Part shown: positions 32,278-40,092 of the stretch, piece after piece
Layout of the letters: each line of letters opens with the position of its first letter
Numbering within the stretch: the first letter of the stretch is position 1
Assembly (NCBI GenBank): GCA_017436125.1
Contig: JAFSDS010000026.1
Location: forward strand, 64,862 to 105,172
Origin: Oscillospiraceae bacterium
GTDB lineage: Bacteria > Bacillota > Clostridia > Oscillospirales > Ruminococcaceae
Direction: 5' to 3'
DNA: 40,311 nucleotides
Made by a program: the position numbers and the translations under genes
Notes under the pieces: generated by a model
What the model was told of the DNA's origin: nothing
What the model saw: the letters and a program-made list of their open reading frames with translations, nothing else
Databases searched by the model: none

Positions 32278-33284
32278 AAGTGATGGTAGGGCTCAGCGGC
32301 GGAGTTGACAGTGCAGCCGCGGCATATCTTTTAAAAGAACAGGGCTATGAGGTTGCCGGAGCAACTTTTCGTCTTTTGGATGACTGGGATGAAGCAAAGG
32401 ACGCAAAAGCCGTTGCGGATTATCTCGGGATCCCGCATTATGTTTTCGACTTCCGGGATATATTCAAAAAAGAAGTTCTTGATAACTTTACCGAAGAATA
32501 TAAACAGGGAAGAACACCGAACCCCTGCGTAAGATGCAATAAGTTTATAAAATTCCCCGCGTTTTTTGAAAAAGCGCAGGAACTTGGCTATGACCTTATT
32601 TCCACAGGTCACTACGCCAGAACCGACGGGGAAAATATTTTCAGAGCAAAAAACCTTGCAAAAGATCAAAGCTATATGATGTATAACATTGATAAGGAGC
32701 TTATTCCTCATCTTCGTTTTCCGCTGGCGGATCTTTCCAAGGACGAGATACGCGAAATTGCCGCAAAAGCCGGCATTCCCGTTGCACAAAAACCGGATTC
32801 CCAGGATATCTGTTTTATTCCGGACGGCGACACCCAGGGATATCTTGAGCGCAATATCGGCGAAATGCCCCACGGAAAATTTGTTGACGCAAACGGAAAA
32901 TGCCTTGGGGAGCATAAAGGCATCTGCCGCTATACCATCGGCCAGAGAAAGGGACTTGGACTTTCTCTTCCGGCACCGCTTTATGTCGGAAAAATCGATC
33001 CGGAAGCAAACGAAGTTATTCTTGTTGATAACGAAGCACTTTTTAAAAAGCGCCTTATCGTAAAGGATTTTCACTGGATAAACGGTGCACCGGATATGCC
33101 CATCGCCGTAACCTGCAAAATCAGATATGCGCATAATCCCGCTCCGGCCCTTGCAAGCACATATTTTTATGAAGACCGGGCCCTTATTCTTTTTGAGGAA
33201 CCCCAAAGAGCGGTAACCGCAGGTCAGTCCGCGGTTATTTATGACGGCGATAAGCTCCTCGGCGGCGGTGTGATAATCGGTTAA
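32274..33284 (+). CDS. mnmA: tRNA-uridine 2-sulfurtransferase MnmA
   Basis: A 336-residue enzyme making 2-thiouridine at position 34 of Lys, Glu and Gln tRNAs. The PP-loop is GLSGGVDSA (6-14). The catalytic pair is Cys88 in NPCVRCNK and Cys180 in SQDICFIPDG, as in E. coli Cys102 and Cys199. HYARTD and YTIGQRKGLGL are further family motifs. The length is slightly short (about 360 is common). Start overlaps the stop of the 32-codon gene. No iscS gene is adjacent to give the sulfur. Confidence 0.93.
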   Translation: MKVMVGLSGGVDSAAAAYLLKEQGYEVAGATFRLLDDWDEAKDAKAVADYLGIPHYVFDFRDIFKKEVLDNFTEEYKQGRTPNPCVRCNKFIKFPAFFEKAQELGYDLISTGHYARTDGENIFRAKNLAKDQSYMMYNIDKELIPHLRFPLADLSKDEIREIAAKAGIPVAQKPDSQDICFIPDGDTQGYLERNIGEMPHGKFVDANGKCLGEHKGICRYTIGQRKGLGLSLPAPLYVGKIDPEANEVILVDNEALFKKRLIVKDFHWINGAPDMPIAVTCKIRYAHNPAPALASTYFYEDRALILFEEPQRAVTAGQSAVIYDGDKLLGGGVIIG

Positions 33285-33306
33285 ACAACCGGTGAAGTTC
33301 CGGTGA

Positions 33307-33335
33307 TTGACAAGTGCTGCCCACTTGTGTATAAT
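33307..33335 (+). promoter_or_regulatory. Consensus sigma-A promoter with a dyad operator in its spacer
   Basis: TTGACA (33307-33312) and TATAAT (33330-33335) are both perfect and spaced by 17 bases. The spacer region holds a perfect inverted repeat ACAAGTG-5-CACTTGT (33310-33328), overlapping the -35 and lying just before the -10, as expected of a repressor site. Confidence 0.88.
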
Positions 33336-33365
33336 TGTTATATTATATTTTTGAAAGGTCAAAAA

Positions 33366-33404
33366 ATGGACGACGCAGACACACGAAGTATTATGATAAA
33401 TTGA
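33366..33404 (+). CDS. 12-codon leader peptide candidate
   Basis: GAAAGG lies seven bases before the ATG. The peptide is MDDADTRSIMIN, then TGA. No run of a single amino acid codon is seen, so it does not look like a classical amino-acid attenuator. The stop is eight bases before the terminator stem. Confidence 0.45.
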   Translation: MDDADTRSIMIN

Positions 33405-33411
33405 TTTTCGG

Positions 33412-33452
33412 AGCATAGCCTGGGCGCAAAGCGCATCGGGCTGTGCTTTTTT
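33412..33452 (+). terminator. Intrinsic terminator in the CBS-gene leader
   Basis: AGCATAGCC (33412-33420) pairs with GGCTGTGCT (33439-33447, one T-G pair); a second GCGC-AAA-GCGC hairpin sits in the loop. Six T follow. Confidence 0.8.
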
Positions 33453-33494
33453 GCGTTAAATATAAAAATCTGAAAGGTTGTATCAATTTAAAAA

Positions 33495-34745
33495 ATGAAC
33501 AATATCGGCACAATAATCGCAATGGGTTTTCTTGTTATGATGTCGGCATATTTTTCCGCAACGGAAACGGCTTTTAACAGCCTCAATATGACAAAGATAA
33601 AGATCGCGGCAGAAAGAGGCGACAAAACCGCCGAACTTGTTATCCGCCTTCTTGATGACTATAACCGCCTTCTTACCACTATCCTTGTTGGCAACAACAT
33701 AGTCAATATAGCCCTTTCTTCAATAGCTACGGTTCTTTTTATCGAACTTTTGGGCGGCGATATCGGTGCAACGGTTTCCACCGCGGTCATCACCGTTGTT
33801 GTTCTTATCTTTGGTGAAATAACCCCGAAAAGTATTGCGAAGGAATCTCCCGAGGCTTTTGCAAAATTTTCAGCGCCCATAATAAATTTTCTTGCAATAA
33901 TCCTTACTCCGGTAAACTTTATTTTCTCCATGTGGAAAAAACTTGTTTCTCTTGTTGTCAAAAGCAGCGGGGAACAGGCCGTTACCGAAGAAGAACTTCT
34001 TTCCATGGTCGATGAAGTCGAACACAGCGGAGGTATCGGCGAGCAGGAGGGCGAACTTATCCGTAACGCTATGGAACTTAATGAAAACGACGCAGCGGAT
34101 ATTGCAACTCCCCGTGTTGATATTGAAGCGGTTGAGAAAAACTGGACAAAGGAAGAGGTTGCGGAGGTTTTTGTCGAAACCGGATATTCCCGTCTGCCCG
34201 TTTATGTTGACAGCCTTGACAACATTATAGGCATTATCCACCGCACCGACTTTTATAATAACTATGACAAAGATGATATTGCGGAAACCATGCTTACCGA
34301 GCCTGTTTTTATCCCTAAAACAATGAAAATCGGTGCGCTCCTTAAACTTCTTCAAAAGAAAAAATGCCATATGGCCGTTGTAACCGATGAATACGGCGGC
34401 ACCTTCGGCATTGTTACCATGGAAGATATCCTTGAGGAACTTGTTGGCGAAATCTGGGATGAACACGACGAAGTTGAAGAGGATATGAGCGAAAACAAGG
34501 GCGTTTATACCGTTTCCGGCAGTATGGACCCGGAAGAACTTTTTGAGGAACTTGAAATGGATATTGAAGAAGTTCCCTATGCGACCCTCAGCGGATGGAT
34601 CATGGACGAACTCAATAAGGTTCCCGAGGTGGGCGATACCTTTAACTCCAACGGCTATAAATTCACTGTTGAAACCGTTGACGGCATGAGGGTAGATACC
34701 GCTGTTATCGAAAAACTCGAGCCTGCTTCGGAGGAAGAGGAATAA
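33495..34745 (+). CDS. CNNM/CorC-HlyC family membrane protein with CBS domains
   Basis: A 416-residue protein often annotated as hemolysin or magnesium/cobalt efflux protein. The N-terminal CNNM domain (about 1-190, three or four helices) begins [20 protein letters not shown] and has [19 protein letters not shown] and [12 protein letters not shown]. Two CBS domains follow (about 200-330; [10 protein letters not shown] and [24 protein letters not shown]). The C-terminal CorC_HlyC domain starts near 345. Divalent cation export is the likely role. The nearest SD (GAAAGG) is unusually far, 17 bases, from the ATG, and no in-frame start lies closer. Expression seems to depend on the leader upstream. 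elaA overlaps its stop. Confidence 0.9.
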   Translation: MNNIGTIIAMGFLVMMSAYFSATETAFNSLNMTKIKIAAERGDKTAELVIRLLDDYNRLLTTILVGNNIVNIALSSIATVLFIELLGGDIGATVSTAVITVVVLIFGEITPKSIAKESPEAFAKFSAPIINFLAIILTPVNFIFSMWKKLVSLVVKSSGEQAVTEEELLSMVDEVEHSGGIGEQEGELIRNAMELNENDAADIATPRVDIEAVEKNWTKEEVAEVFVETGYSRLPVYVDSLDNIIGIIHRTDFYNNYDKDDIAETMLTEPVFIPKTMKIGALLKLLQKKKCHMAVVTDEYGGTFGIVTMEDILEELVGEIWDEHDEVEEDMSENKGVYTVSGSMDPEELFEELEMDIEEVPYATLSGWIMDELNKVPEVGDTFNSNGYKFTVETVDGMRVDTAVIEKLEPASEEEE

Positions 34746-35185
34746 TGGAGCTTGTTGTCAAAAAATTTGATGAACTTACCGTACATGAACTCTATGACAT
34801 CCTCAAACTGCGAGTTGACGTTTTCGTGGTGGAGCAGGAATGCCCCTATCCGGAAATCGACGATAAGGACCAAAATGCATACCACGTATGGCTTAAGGAC
34901 GAAGAGGGAATAGCGGCCTATCTGCGCGTTCTTGATAAAGGCGTTTCTTTCGAGGATGCGGCAGTCGGAAGAGTTATTTCCGCAAGGAGAAGAAAGGGCT
35001 ACGGAACCGTTGTTCTTAAAGAGGGCATAAAAATTGCCCGGGAAAAGTTCGGCGCAGATAAAATCACCATCGAAGCCCAGGTCTATGCAAGAAAATTTTA
35101 TGAAAATGTTGGTTTTAAACGGGTTTCGGAAGAATTTCTTGAAGACGGGATACCCCATATTTTGATGACACTTGAGTGTAAATAA
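34745..35185 (+). CDS. ElaA-like GNAT acetyltransferase
   Basis: A 146-residue GNAT protein of the ElaA group: LYDILKLRVDVFVVEQECPYPEID is typical, followed by GRVISARRRKGYGTVVL (acetyl-CoA loop RRRKGYG) and the final ARKFYENVGFKRVSEEFLEDGIPH. The substrate is unknown. Its ATG shares one base with the stop of the CBS gene (TAATG), so translation is coupled. Followed by a strong terminator. Confidence 0.9.
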   Translation: MELVVKKFDELTVHELYDILKLRVDVFVVEQECPYPEIDDKDQNAYHVWLKDEEGIAAYLRVLDKGVSFEDAAVGRVISARRRKGYGTVVLKEGIKIAREKFGADKITIEAQVYARKFYENVGFKRVSEEFLEDGIPHILMTLECK

Positions 35186-35216
35186 AAAATCCGGCGGAAA
35201 TCCGCCGGATTTTTTT
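35184..35216 (+). terminator. Terminator of the CBS gene-elaA unit
   Basis: AAAAAATCCGGCGG and CCGCCGGATTTTTT form a long stem with a very short loop (35184-35214), with seven T. Confidence 0.9.
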
Positions 35217-35286
35217 GTTTTTGTGCAACAAAAACGCCTGAATTAGACACTTATAGAATAGAGGACAGAAAGAAGGTGTTTTTTTG

Positions 35287-36447
35287 ATGAAAAAATTGAT
35301 TTCTATTTTAATGGCGGTTCTGATGCTTGCATCCTGCGGATACGATGAACCGGCCTTGGAAAAACCGGAGGGCAATAATGAATCTGTTTCTTCGGAAAGC
35401 GAGGTTATTCCGGAAGATCCCAAAGAAGAGCCGGAAATCCCGGAAATTCCGGAAGAAAAGCCGGAAATCCCGGAAGAACCGGACGACGGAACATTTTTCG
35501 GATTCTGCGTTGATAATTTTATCTGTCACGAAAGTGACCTTGTTTTTGAAGCGACCCTTCCGGAAAACTGGACTTATAAAAATACGATTATTTATTACGA
35601 GGGGAACAAGGTTGCGGAATGCTATATGCGCTGTGGAAAAACTTATGAGGAATGGCGTAAAAGCATAGACCCTTCCGCAGTGGATAAAGAAATCGAAGGC
35701 AGGGTTTTCAGCGTTTTTTCCTATGAATGGAGCATGGTAAATCAGGATATTTACGGCAATACGGAAATGAATCTTTATGAACTTTCGGAATATGAATATC
35801 ATAACGGAAATCATCTCTATCGCTTTGTTCTTTTTGAAAACAAGGATTATAACGAGGAATTTACCGAAGAATTTGAAAAAATGCTTGGAACGTTAAAAAC
35901 GGCAAAAGAAATGGATTCCGGCTATATCGAAAAGGACGGCCGCATAAGCGGCGTTATCCACCCGGCGGTTCCGTATTCTCCCGAAAGAGAAGAGGCATTT
36001 GAGAATGAAACAGTTCCTTTTTCAATGGCGGTTCCGAAAGGATGGAAGGCAGAAGCAATTGAAAAAGACGGAAAATTTTTCAATATTATATTTGCTATGC
36101 CTTGGAATGAAGTTATAAAAACGGATGTTGTTGTCATAAAAGACAGCGGCACGACTTATGATGAATGCGTTGAAAATAATTCTTTCTGGGTCGGAATCAA
36201 TGAACATACATACCACGAGGTAAGCGGAAATTTTTCAAAAGGAAGTTATATCCGCTTTGACTATCCGAGAAAAAATTTTGGGGATGACGAGGACACAACT
36301 AAAACCTATTCAAGGTTCTATCAGCTCCAGTTCGACGGCTATGTTGTTTCCGTGCAGGCAAGCATAAGGCTTGACGATGAATGGGAGGCTTTTGAAGAGG
36401 ACGAAATAATTTGTGATGAATTTATTTCATCAATAAAAATCGGATGA
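35287..36447 (+). CDS. Lipoprotein with two tandem PsbP-like domains, unknown function
   Basis: A 386-residue lipoprotein: signal peptide with lipobox LMLASCG, the acylated cysteine near residue 17. A low-complexity Pro-Glu spacer follows (PEIPEIPEEKPEIPEEP, about 55-75), which should hold the rest away from the membrane. Then come two similar domains of about 150 residues: SDLVFEATLPENWTYKN and VPFSMAVPKGWKAEA begin each, followed by TYEEWRKS and TYDECVEN and by a final helix before the end. The opening FxxxxPxxW pattern is that of PsbP/DUF1795-like folds; this is inference. Start at ATG 35287 (AAGGTG about ten bases upstream). Own unit. Confidence 0.75.
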   Translation: MKKLISILMAVLMLASCGYDEPALEKPEGNNESVSSESEVIPEDPKEEPEIPEIPEEKPEIPEEPDDGTFFGFCVDNFICHESDLVFEATLPENWTYKNTIIYYEGNKVAECYMRCGKTYEEWRKSIDPSAVDKEIEGRVFSVFSYEWSMVNQDIYGNTEMNLYELSEYEYHNGNHLYRFVLFENKDYNEEFTEEFEKMLGTLKTAKEMDSGYIEKDGRISGVIHPAVPYSPEREEAFENETVPFSMAVPKGWKAEAIEKDGKFFNIIFAMPWNEVIKTDVVVIKDSGTTYDECVENNSFWVGINEHTYHEVSGNFSKGSYIRFDYPRKNFGDDEDTTKTYSRFYQLQFDGYVVSVQASIRLDDEWEAFEEDEIICDEFISSIKIG

Positions 36448-36468
36448 TTTTGTTAACAAAAAGTTTTC

Positions 36469-36497
36469 TTGTAAAAAAAGCATAAAAATGGTAAAAT
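36469..36497 (+). promoter_or_regulatory. Promoter of the AIM24 family gene
   Basis: TTGTAA (36469-36474), 17 bases, TAAAAT (36492-36497). Confidence 0.7.
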
Positions 36498-36529
36498 TTC
36501 AATAGAAATTGAAAAAAGGAGGCGTTTTT

Positions 36530-37207
36530 ATGCGTTATGAAATTGAAGGTGGCTCTCTTCCGGCACTGGTGATCCAGCTTGAAGCAGGCGAAGGTCTTGT
36601 AAGCGAATCCGGCGGAAGAACCTGGATAAAAGGTCCCATCACAACCGATACAAAAGCGGACGGCGGTCTTGGCGGAAGCATCGGAAGAATGTTCTCCGGC
36701 GAAAGCCTTTTCCTCAACCACTATAATGCAAAGGGAGCGGGCGAAATCGCTTTTACTTCTTCTTTTCCGGGAAGAATCATTTCCCGTCAGCTTGCACCGG
36801 GCGAAAGCGTTATATGCCAGAAAAAAGCTTTTCTTTGCGCAACAGAAGGAACCAAGCTTGAAATTTTCTTTAGAAGAAAAGTTTCTGCAGGCCTTTTCGG
36901 CGGCGAAGGTTTTATCATGCAGAAAGTGACCGGCCCCGGCCTTGCTTTCTTTGAAATCGACGGATACTGCAAGGAATATACACTTGCCCCCGGCGAAGAA
37001 CTTGTTTGCGATACCGGCGTTGTTGCGCTGATGGATCCAACCTGCAAGATGGATGTCCGCATGGTTGCAAGCGTTAAAAACGCCCTTTTCGGCGGTGAAG
37101 GCCTTGTGGATACCGTCATCACCGGCCCCGGAAAAGTTATGCTCCAGACTATGCCTATTTATAAAGTTGCCGGCGCAATTCAGCCTTTTATTGCAACGGG
37201 AAAATAA
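36530..37207 (+). CDS. AIM24 / TIGR00266 family protein
   Basis: A 225-residue all-beta protein of the AIM24 family. MRYEIEGGSLPALVIQLEAG opens it, with GEGLVSESGG and repeated LFGGEG-x-x-x-x-x-x-TGPG units (LFGGEGFIMQKVTGPG and LFGGEGLVDTVITGPG) that reflect internal repeats of the trimeric double-psi fold. It is widespread in bacteria, with no proven role. AAAGGAGG lies seven bases before the ATG at 36530, which decides against the longer frame. Transcribed alone. Confidence 0.92.
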   Translation: MRYEIEGGSLPALVIQLEAGEGLVSESGGRTWIKGPITTDTKADGGLGGSIGRMFSGESLFLNHYNAKGAGEIAFTSSFPGRIISRQLAPGESVICQKKAFLCATEGTKLEIFFRRKVSAGLFGGEGFIMQKVTGPGLAFFEIDGYCKEYTLAPGEELVCDTGVVALMDPTCKMDVRMVASVKNALFGGEGLVDTVITGPGKVMLQTMPIYKVAGAIQPFIATGK

Positions 37208-37221
37208 AATCATGAAAAATC

Positions 37222-37254
37222 AAAACCTCCCGCAGTTTTCTGCGGGAGGTTTTT
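37222..37254 (+). terminator. Terminator of the AIM24 family gene
   Basis: A 14-base stem AAAACCTCCCGCAG (37222-37235) and CTGCGGGAGGTTTT (37240-37253), loop TTTT. Confidence 0.92.
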
Positions 37255-37372
37255 AATATATCCGGAAAGAAAATTTTAGGCGTTTTCGGAATATTCTATC
37301 AAAAAATGCAGCAGAATTTGTTTTTTTAAACACTATTTTTACAAAAGACAATTTTGTAAAGAGGTGCTTAAA

Positions 37373-38125
37373 ATGAGAAAAATGATGGCTTTTTTGTTGC
37401 TGCTTGTTTTTGTTTTAAGTTTTGCGGCCTGCGGCGAAGGGGAAGAAGCTTTTTTGGATAAAGATATATCCGAACCGATTGCCGAAAATTCCCATCAAAG
37501 CGAAGAAAATCCGGAATCTGTTCAGGAAGAACCAAAGAAAAAGGAAAGCCTTCCGGAAATTGACGGTGAGCCGCTTTCCGCAGAAGAAATCGAATTTTTC
37601 AACGAGATGTTTTTTCCTTATAGCATGGACGAAAACGGCAGTTATGTAACAAATCCCTGGAGCCATTTCTTTACGTCATATTATGATGAAGTTTGGGAAA
37701 TAAGTTTTCCTATGTTCATTTATTATTTTCCAAGTGACGGAAGGGAAGTTGACGAGGAAGAATTTCAGGCTCTTCGTAAGGTTGAGGCGTGGGAATTTGA
37801 TAATTGCGAAACACTGGAGGATATGCCGGTTCCGGTTAGAAGCATTTCCAAAAAAGATGTGGACGCTGTTTTAAAAGAATATACCGGAATAATCACGTCC
37901 GATGATCTGGATACTTCCGCCGTCGCGTATTTGAAGGAATATGATTGCTATTATAATTCCACATCTGATTATGGACCGGGAACTTTTAACTGCACCGGCG
38001 GCGAAAGAATAGGAAATACGCTCTATCTTTATGAGGAAACGGAACAGGGGACAGATATGCTTGTTCTGATTGAAGAAGAAAATTCTTATAATGTGGTTTG
38101 TCATCAGCATTTTGCCAATCCATAA
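37373..38125 (+). CDS. Lipoprotein of unknown function
   Basis: A 250-residue lipoprotein with signal peptide and lipobox LSFAACG (Cys near residue 21), an acidic Glu/Ser/Pro-rich spacer to about residue 65, then a mixed alpha/beta exported domain starting LSAEEIEFFNEMFFPY. No cysteine motif or catalytic signature is evident. GAGGTG lies six bases before the ATG at 37373. Such lipoproteins are common in gut Clostridia and poorly known. It has the same spacer-plus-domain design as the lipoprotein at 35287 but no clear sequence kinship. Confidence 0.72.
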   Translation: MRKMMAFLLLLVFVLSFAACGEGEEAFLDKDISEPIAENSHQSEENPESVQEEPKKKESLPEIDGEPLSAEEIEFFNEMFFPYSMDENGSYVTNPWSHFFTSYYDEVWEISFPMFIYYFPSDGREVDEEEFQALRKVEAWEFDNCETLEDMPVPVRSISKKDVDAVLKEYTGIITSDDLDTSAVAYLKEYDCYYNSTSDYGPGTFNCTGGERIGNTLYLYEETEQGTDMLVLIEEENSYNVVCHQHFANP

Positions 38126-38136
38126 CAGCAACATAT

Positions 38137-38168
38137 AAAAAATCCCGCTCTTTCGAGCGGGATTTTTT
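38137..38168. terminator. Bidirectional terminator between the lipoprotein gene and pcp
   Basis: AAAAAATCCCGCTC (38137-38150) and GAGCGGGATTTTTT (38155-38168) around TTTC. Confidence 0.92.
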
Positions 38169-38752
38169 TATATGCTTTCTATTGCTGTCTTAAGCGCTTT
38201 TGCGATGGCTTCAAGTTCCATGCTCGGTTTGTCTTTTGTCTGTTCGGGAATAAAAGGAACATGGATGAAACAGGCTTTTGTTTCTGTTTTGGTAAAATGG
38301 TGCAGAACATGATAAATAAGGTCGTTGCATACATAAGTCCCTGCGGAATAGGAAACGGAGCAGGGAATACCAGAGGAGGAAACCGCTTCTGCCATTTTCC
38401 TTACCGGAAGGGTGGCAAAATATGCGTTTTCGCCGCCGGGGATGCAGGGTTCGTCTTTCGGCTGATTTCCTTCATTGTCCGGGATAGATGCAAAACGAAG
38501 GTTTACCGCTACCATTTCGGGAGTAATTCCCGTTCTTCCTCCTGCCTGGCCTACGCAGATAACTGCATCGGGTTTTATTTCATCCGCTTTTTTAAGAACA
38601 AGGTCAGCCGCTTTTTCAAAAACAACGGGAACCTCTGTTTTGATAAGTTCAAAATCTCCTATAGCATTAGGAAGAAGCTTTACTGCCTCCCATGAAGGGT
38701 TGATTTTTTCGCCGCCAAAAGGCTCAAATCCGGTTATAAGAAGCTTTTTCAA
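38168..38752 (-). CDS. pcp: Pyroglutamyl-peptidase I, TTG start
   Basis: A 194-residue cysteine peptidase that removes N-terminal pyroglutamate. The catalytic triad is in place: Glu79 in TPEMVAVNLR, Cys142 in AGTYVCNDLIY and His164 in CFIHVPFIPEQ. LLITGFEPFGGEKINPSW opens the fold. I chose the TTG at 38752 because GGCGGTGA precedes it at the right distance and it gives the usual MKKLLITGFEPFGG start; GTG at 38761 would overlap that SD. A promoter TTGATA-16-TAATAT overlaps the 3' end of sigG. Confidence 0.92.
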   Translation of the reverse strand: MKKLLITGFEPFGGEKINPSWEAVKLLPNAIGDFELIKTEVPVVFEKAADLVLKKADEIKPDAVICVGQAGGRTGITPEMVAVNLRFASIPDNEGNQPKDEPCIPGGENAYFATLPVRKMAEAVSSSGIPCSVSYSAGTYVCNDLIYHVLHHFTKTETKACFIHVPFIPEQTKDKPSMELEAIAKALKTAIESI

Positions 38753-38782
38753 AAAAATCACCGCCGAAAAATTTATGTCTAT

Positions 38783-38810
38783 ATATTACCACAAACATGA
38801 AAAATATCAA
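38783..38810 (-). promoter_or_regulatory. Candidate promoter of pcp
   Basis: On the minus strand TTGATA (38805-38810), 16 bases, TAATAT (38783-38788) with an extended TGG before the -10. The -35 overlaps the sigG stop codon. Confidence 0.55.
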
Positions 38811-39577
38811 AGCTGTTCTTTTATTTTCTTTAACGCTCCCTTTTCAAGGCGAGAAACCTGCGCCTGGCTTATACCTATTTGTGAAGCAACGTCCATCTGA
38901 GTTCTTCCGTCAAAAAAGCGCATGGCGAGGATGTGTTTTTCCCTTGGAGAAAGAACTTTTATCGCCTCTTTAAGCGCTATTTCCTCAAGCCATCCGGCGT
39001 CGGAATTTTTGTCGCTTATCTGATCCATCATAAAAATGGTGTCACCGGAATCGGAATAAACCGGTTCATAAAGAGAAACCGGTTCGACTATCGCCTCAAG
39101 AGCGATGACCACCTGGCTTTTCGGCATTTCCATAATTTTTGCGATTTCATCAACGGTGGGTTCGCGTCCGTTTGAGTTTATAAAATCCTCCTTAACCTGC
39201 ATGGCGCGGTAAGCGGTGTCGCGCATGGAGCGGCTTACCCGAACGGAGCCGGAATCCCGCAAAAACCGCCTTATCTCGCCGATTATCATCGGAACACCAT
39301 AGGTTGAAAACCGAACATCAAGGCTGGGATCAAAGTTATCGATGGCCTTTATAAGCCCGATGCAGCCCACCTGAAAAAGGTCATCCGGAGATTCGCCTCG
39401 GCCGGTAAATTTTTGAACAACGCTTAAAACAAGGCGTAAATTTCCGTTTATCATCTTTTCCCGGGCGTTTTTGTCGCCGTTTTTTGCAAGTTTTAAAAGT
39501 TCAATTTTTTCGTTTTCCTTGAGCACCGGAAGCTTTGACGTGTTTATTCCGCAAATTTCAACTTTCCCGTAATACAT
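38807..39577 (-). CDS. sigG: Sporulation sigma factor SigG (forespore late)
   Basis: A 256-residue sigma-70 family factor. KVEICGINTSKLPVLKENE at the N-terminus is the unmistakable SigG opening, which binds the anti-sigma factor. Region 2 has NGNLRLVLSVVQKF, then DDLFQVGCIGLIKAIDNFD and VRFSTYGVPMIIGEIRR; region 4 ends with RTQMDVASQIGISQAQVSRLEKGALKKI. SigG directs forespore genes after engulfment, so this organism probably sporulates. The ATG at 39577 has AGGGG seven bases upstream and gives the standard start; the longer frame begins inside the SD region. sigE and spoIIGA, the usual upstream partners, are not here. Confidence 0.95.
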   Translation of the reverse strand: MYYGKVEICGINTSKLPVLKENEKIELLKLAKNGDKNAREKMINGNLRLVLSVVQKFTGRGESPDDLFQVGCIGLIKAIDNFDPSLDVRFSTYGVPMIIGEIRRFLRDSGSVRVSRSMRDTAYRAMQVKEDFINSNGREPTVDEIAKIMEMPKSQVVIALEAIVEPVSLYEPVYSDSGDTIFMMDQISDKNSDAGWLEEIALKEAIKVLSPREKHILAMRFFDGRTQMDVASQIGISQAQVSRLEKGALKKIKEQL

Positions 39578-39626
39578 AAATAATCCCCTGTTCAAAAGTC
39601 TTTCTGCAAGACTGATTTTTGACTTA

Positions 39627-39686
39627 TGAGCACGGAGATATTCATTTGAGCACGGATAAAATTGCTGGTAATATTTTGAGCACGGA
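39627..39686. repeat. Three copies of TGAGCACGGA spaced by 20 and 30 bases
   Basis: Identical 10-mers start at 39627, 39647 and 39677. All three continue N-A, so the shared form is TGAGCACGGANA. The spacings are whole helical turns. They surround a candidate plus-strand promoter (39646-39674). Confidence 0.8.
39646..39674 (+). promoter_or_regulatory. Candidate promoter of ylmC inside the repeat array
   Basis: TTGAGC (39646-39651), 17 bases, TAATAT (39669-39674) with an extended TGG before the -10. Repeat copy 2 covers the -35 and copy 3 the start site. Confidence 0.5.
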
Positions 39687-39741
39687 CATACAGAAAAAGG
39701 CTTTTTTCTGCATATATTTTTCCAAAGGGGGAAGACTGTAA

Positions 39742-40041
39742 ATGTGTATCACTTTTGAAGAAATATGTGAAAAAGAAGTGATAAATATTGCGGACGGAAT
39801 CTGTTTCGGATTTGCGGATGATGTTCTTATGGATACGGAAACGAAAAAGGTCACCGCAATAATTATAAGGGGAAAACGAAAATTCTTCGGCATTTTTGGC
39901 GGAGAAAGGGAAGCGGTGATCCCATGGGAAGAAATAGAAACCATAGGGAAAGATACGATCCTTGTGAAAACCGCACAAAAATTTTCTGAAAAAAATGAAA
40001 AGGAAAATATTTTCCAAAAATTTTTAAATATTTTCTTATAA
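39742..40041 (+). CDS. YlmC/YmxH family PRC-barrel sporulation protein
   Basis: A 99-residue protein with one PRC-barrel domain: EVINIADGICFGFADDVLMDTE, a central GKRKFFGIFGGEREAVIPWEEIETIGKDTILV, and a short basic tail. The family is found almost only in endospore formers and in Bacillus ylmC follows sigG. Here the gene instead diverges from sigG. AAAGGGGG lies ten bases before the ATG. Its molecular role is unknown. Confidence 0.88.
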   Translation: MCITFEEICEKEVINIADGICFGFADDVLMDTETKKVTAIIIRGKRKFFGIFGGEREAVIPWEEIETIGKDTILVKTAQKFSEKNEKENIFQKFLNIFL

Positions 40042-40057
40042 TTAATAGCAAAAACGG

Positions 40058-40086
40058 TTGCAAAAGGGGCCGGTTAGTGTTATAAT
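40058..40086 (+). promoter_or_regulatory. Promoter of rpsB
   Basis: TTGCAA (40058-40063), 17 bases, TATAAT (40081-40086). Confidence 0.85.
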
Positions 40087-40092
40087 CTAATG

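Larger units (their letters stand above)
33342..33452 (+). ncRNA. Terminated leader transcript (attenuator or small RNA) upstream of the CBS gene
   Basis: Transcription from the 33307-33335 promoter would start near 33342. The RNA includes a well-placed SD and 12-codon ORF and ends at an intrinsic terminator (33412-33452). The CBS gene begins only 43 bases later and has no good promoter of its own that I can see, so read-through through this terminator is probably the control point. It matches no riboswitch class I can name. Confidence 0.55.

Noticed and set aside
35440..35500. Repeated CCGGAAATC units, possible CRISPR or satellite
   Set aside because: The units are in frame and encode the Pro-Glu stalk of a lipoprotein; no spacer-repeat structure.
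39691..39710. CAGAAAAAGG-CTTTTTTCTG hairpin before ylmC taken as a terminator
   Set aside because: The stem is A-T rich and weak, and it lies in the likely 5' leader of ylmC rather than after a gene.
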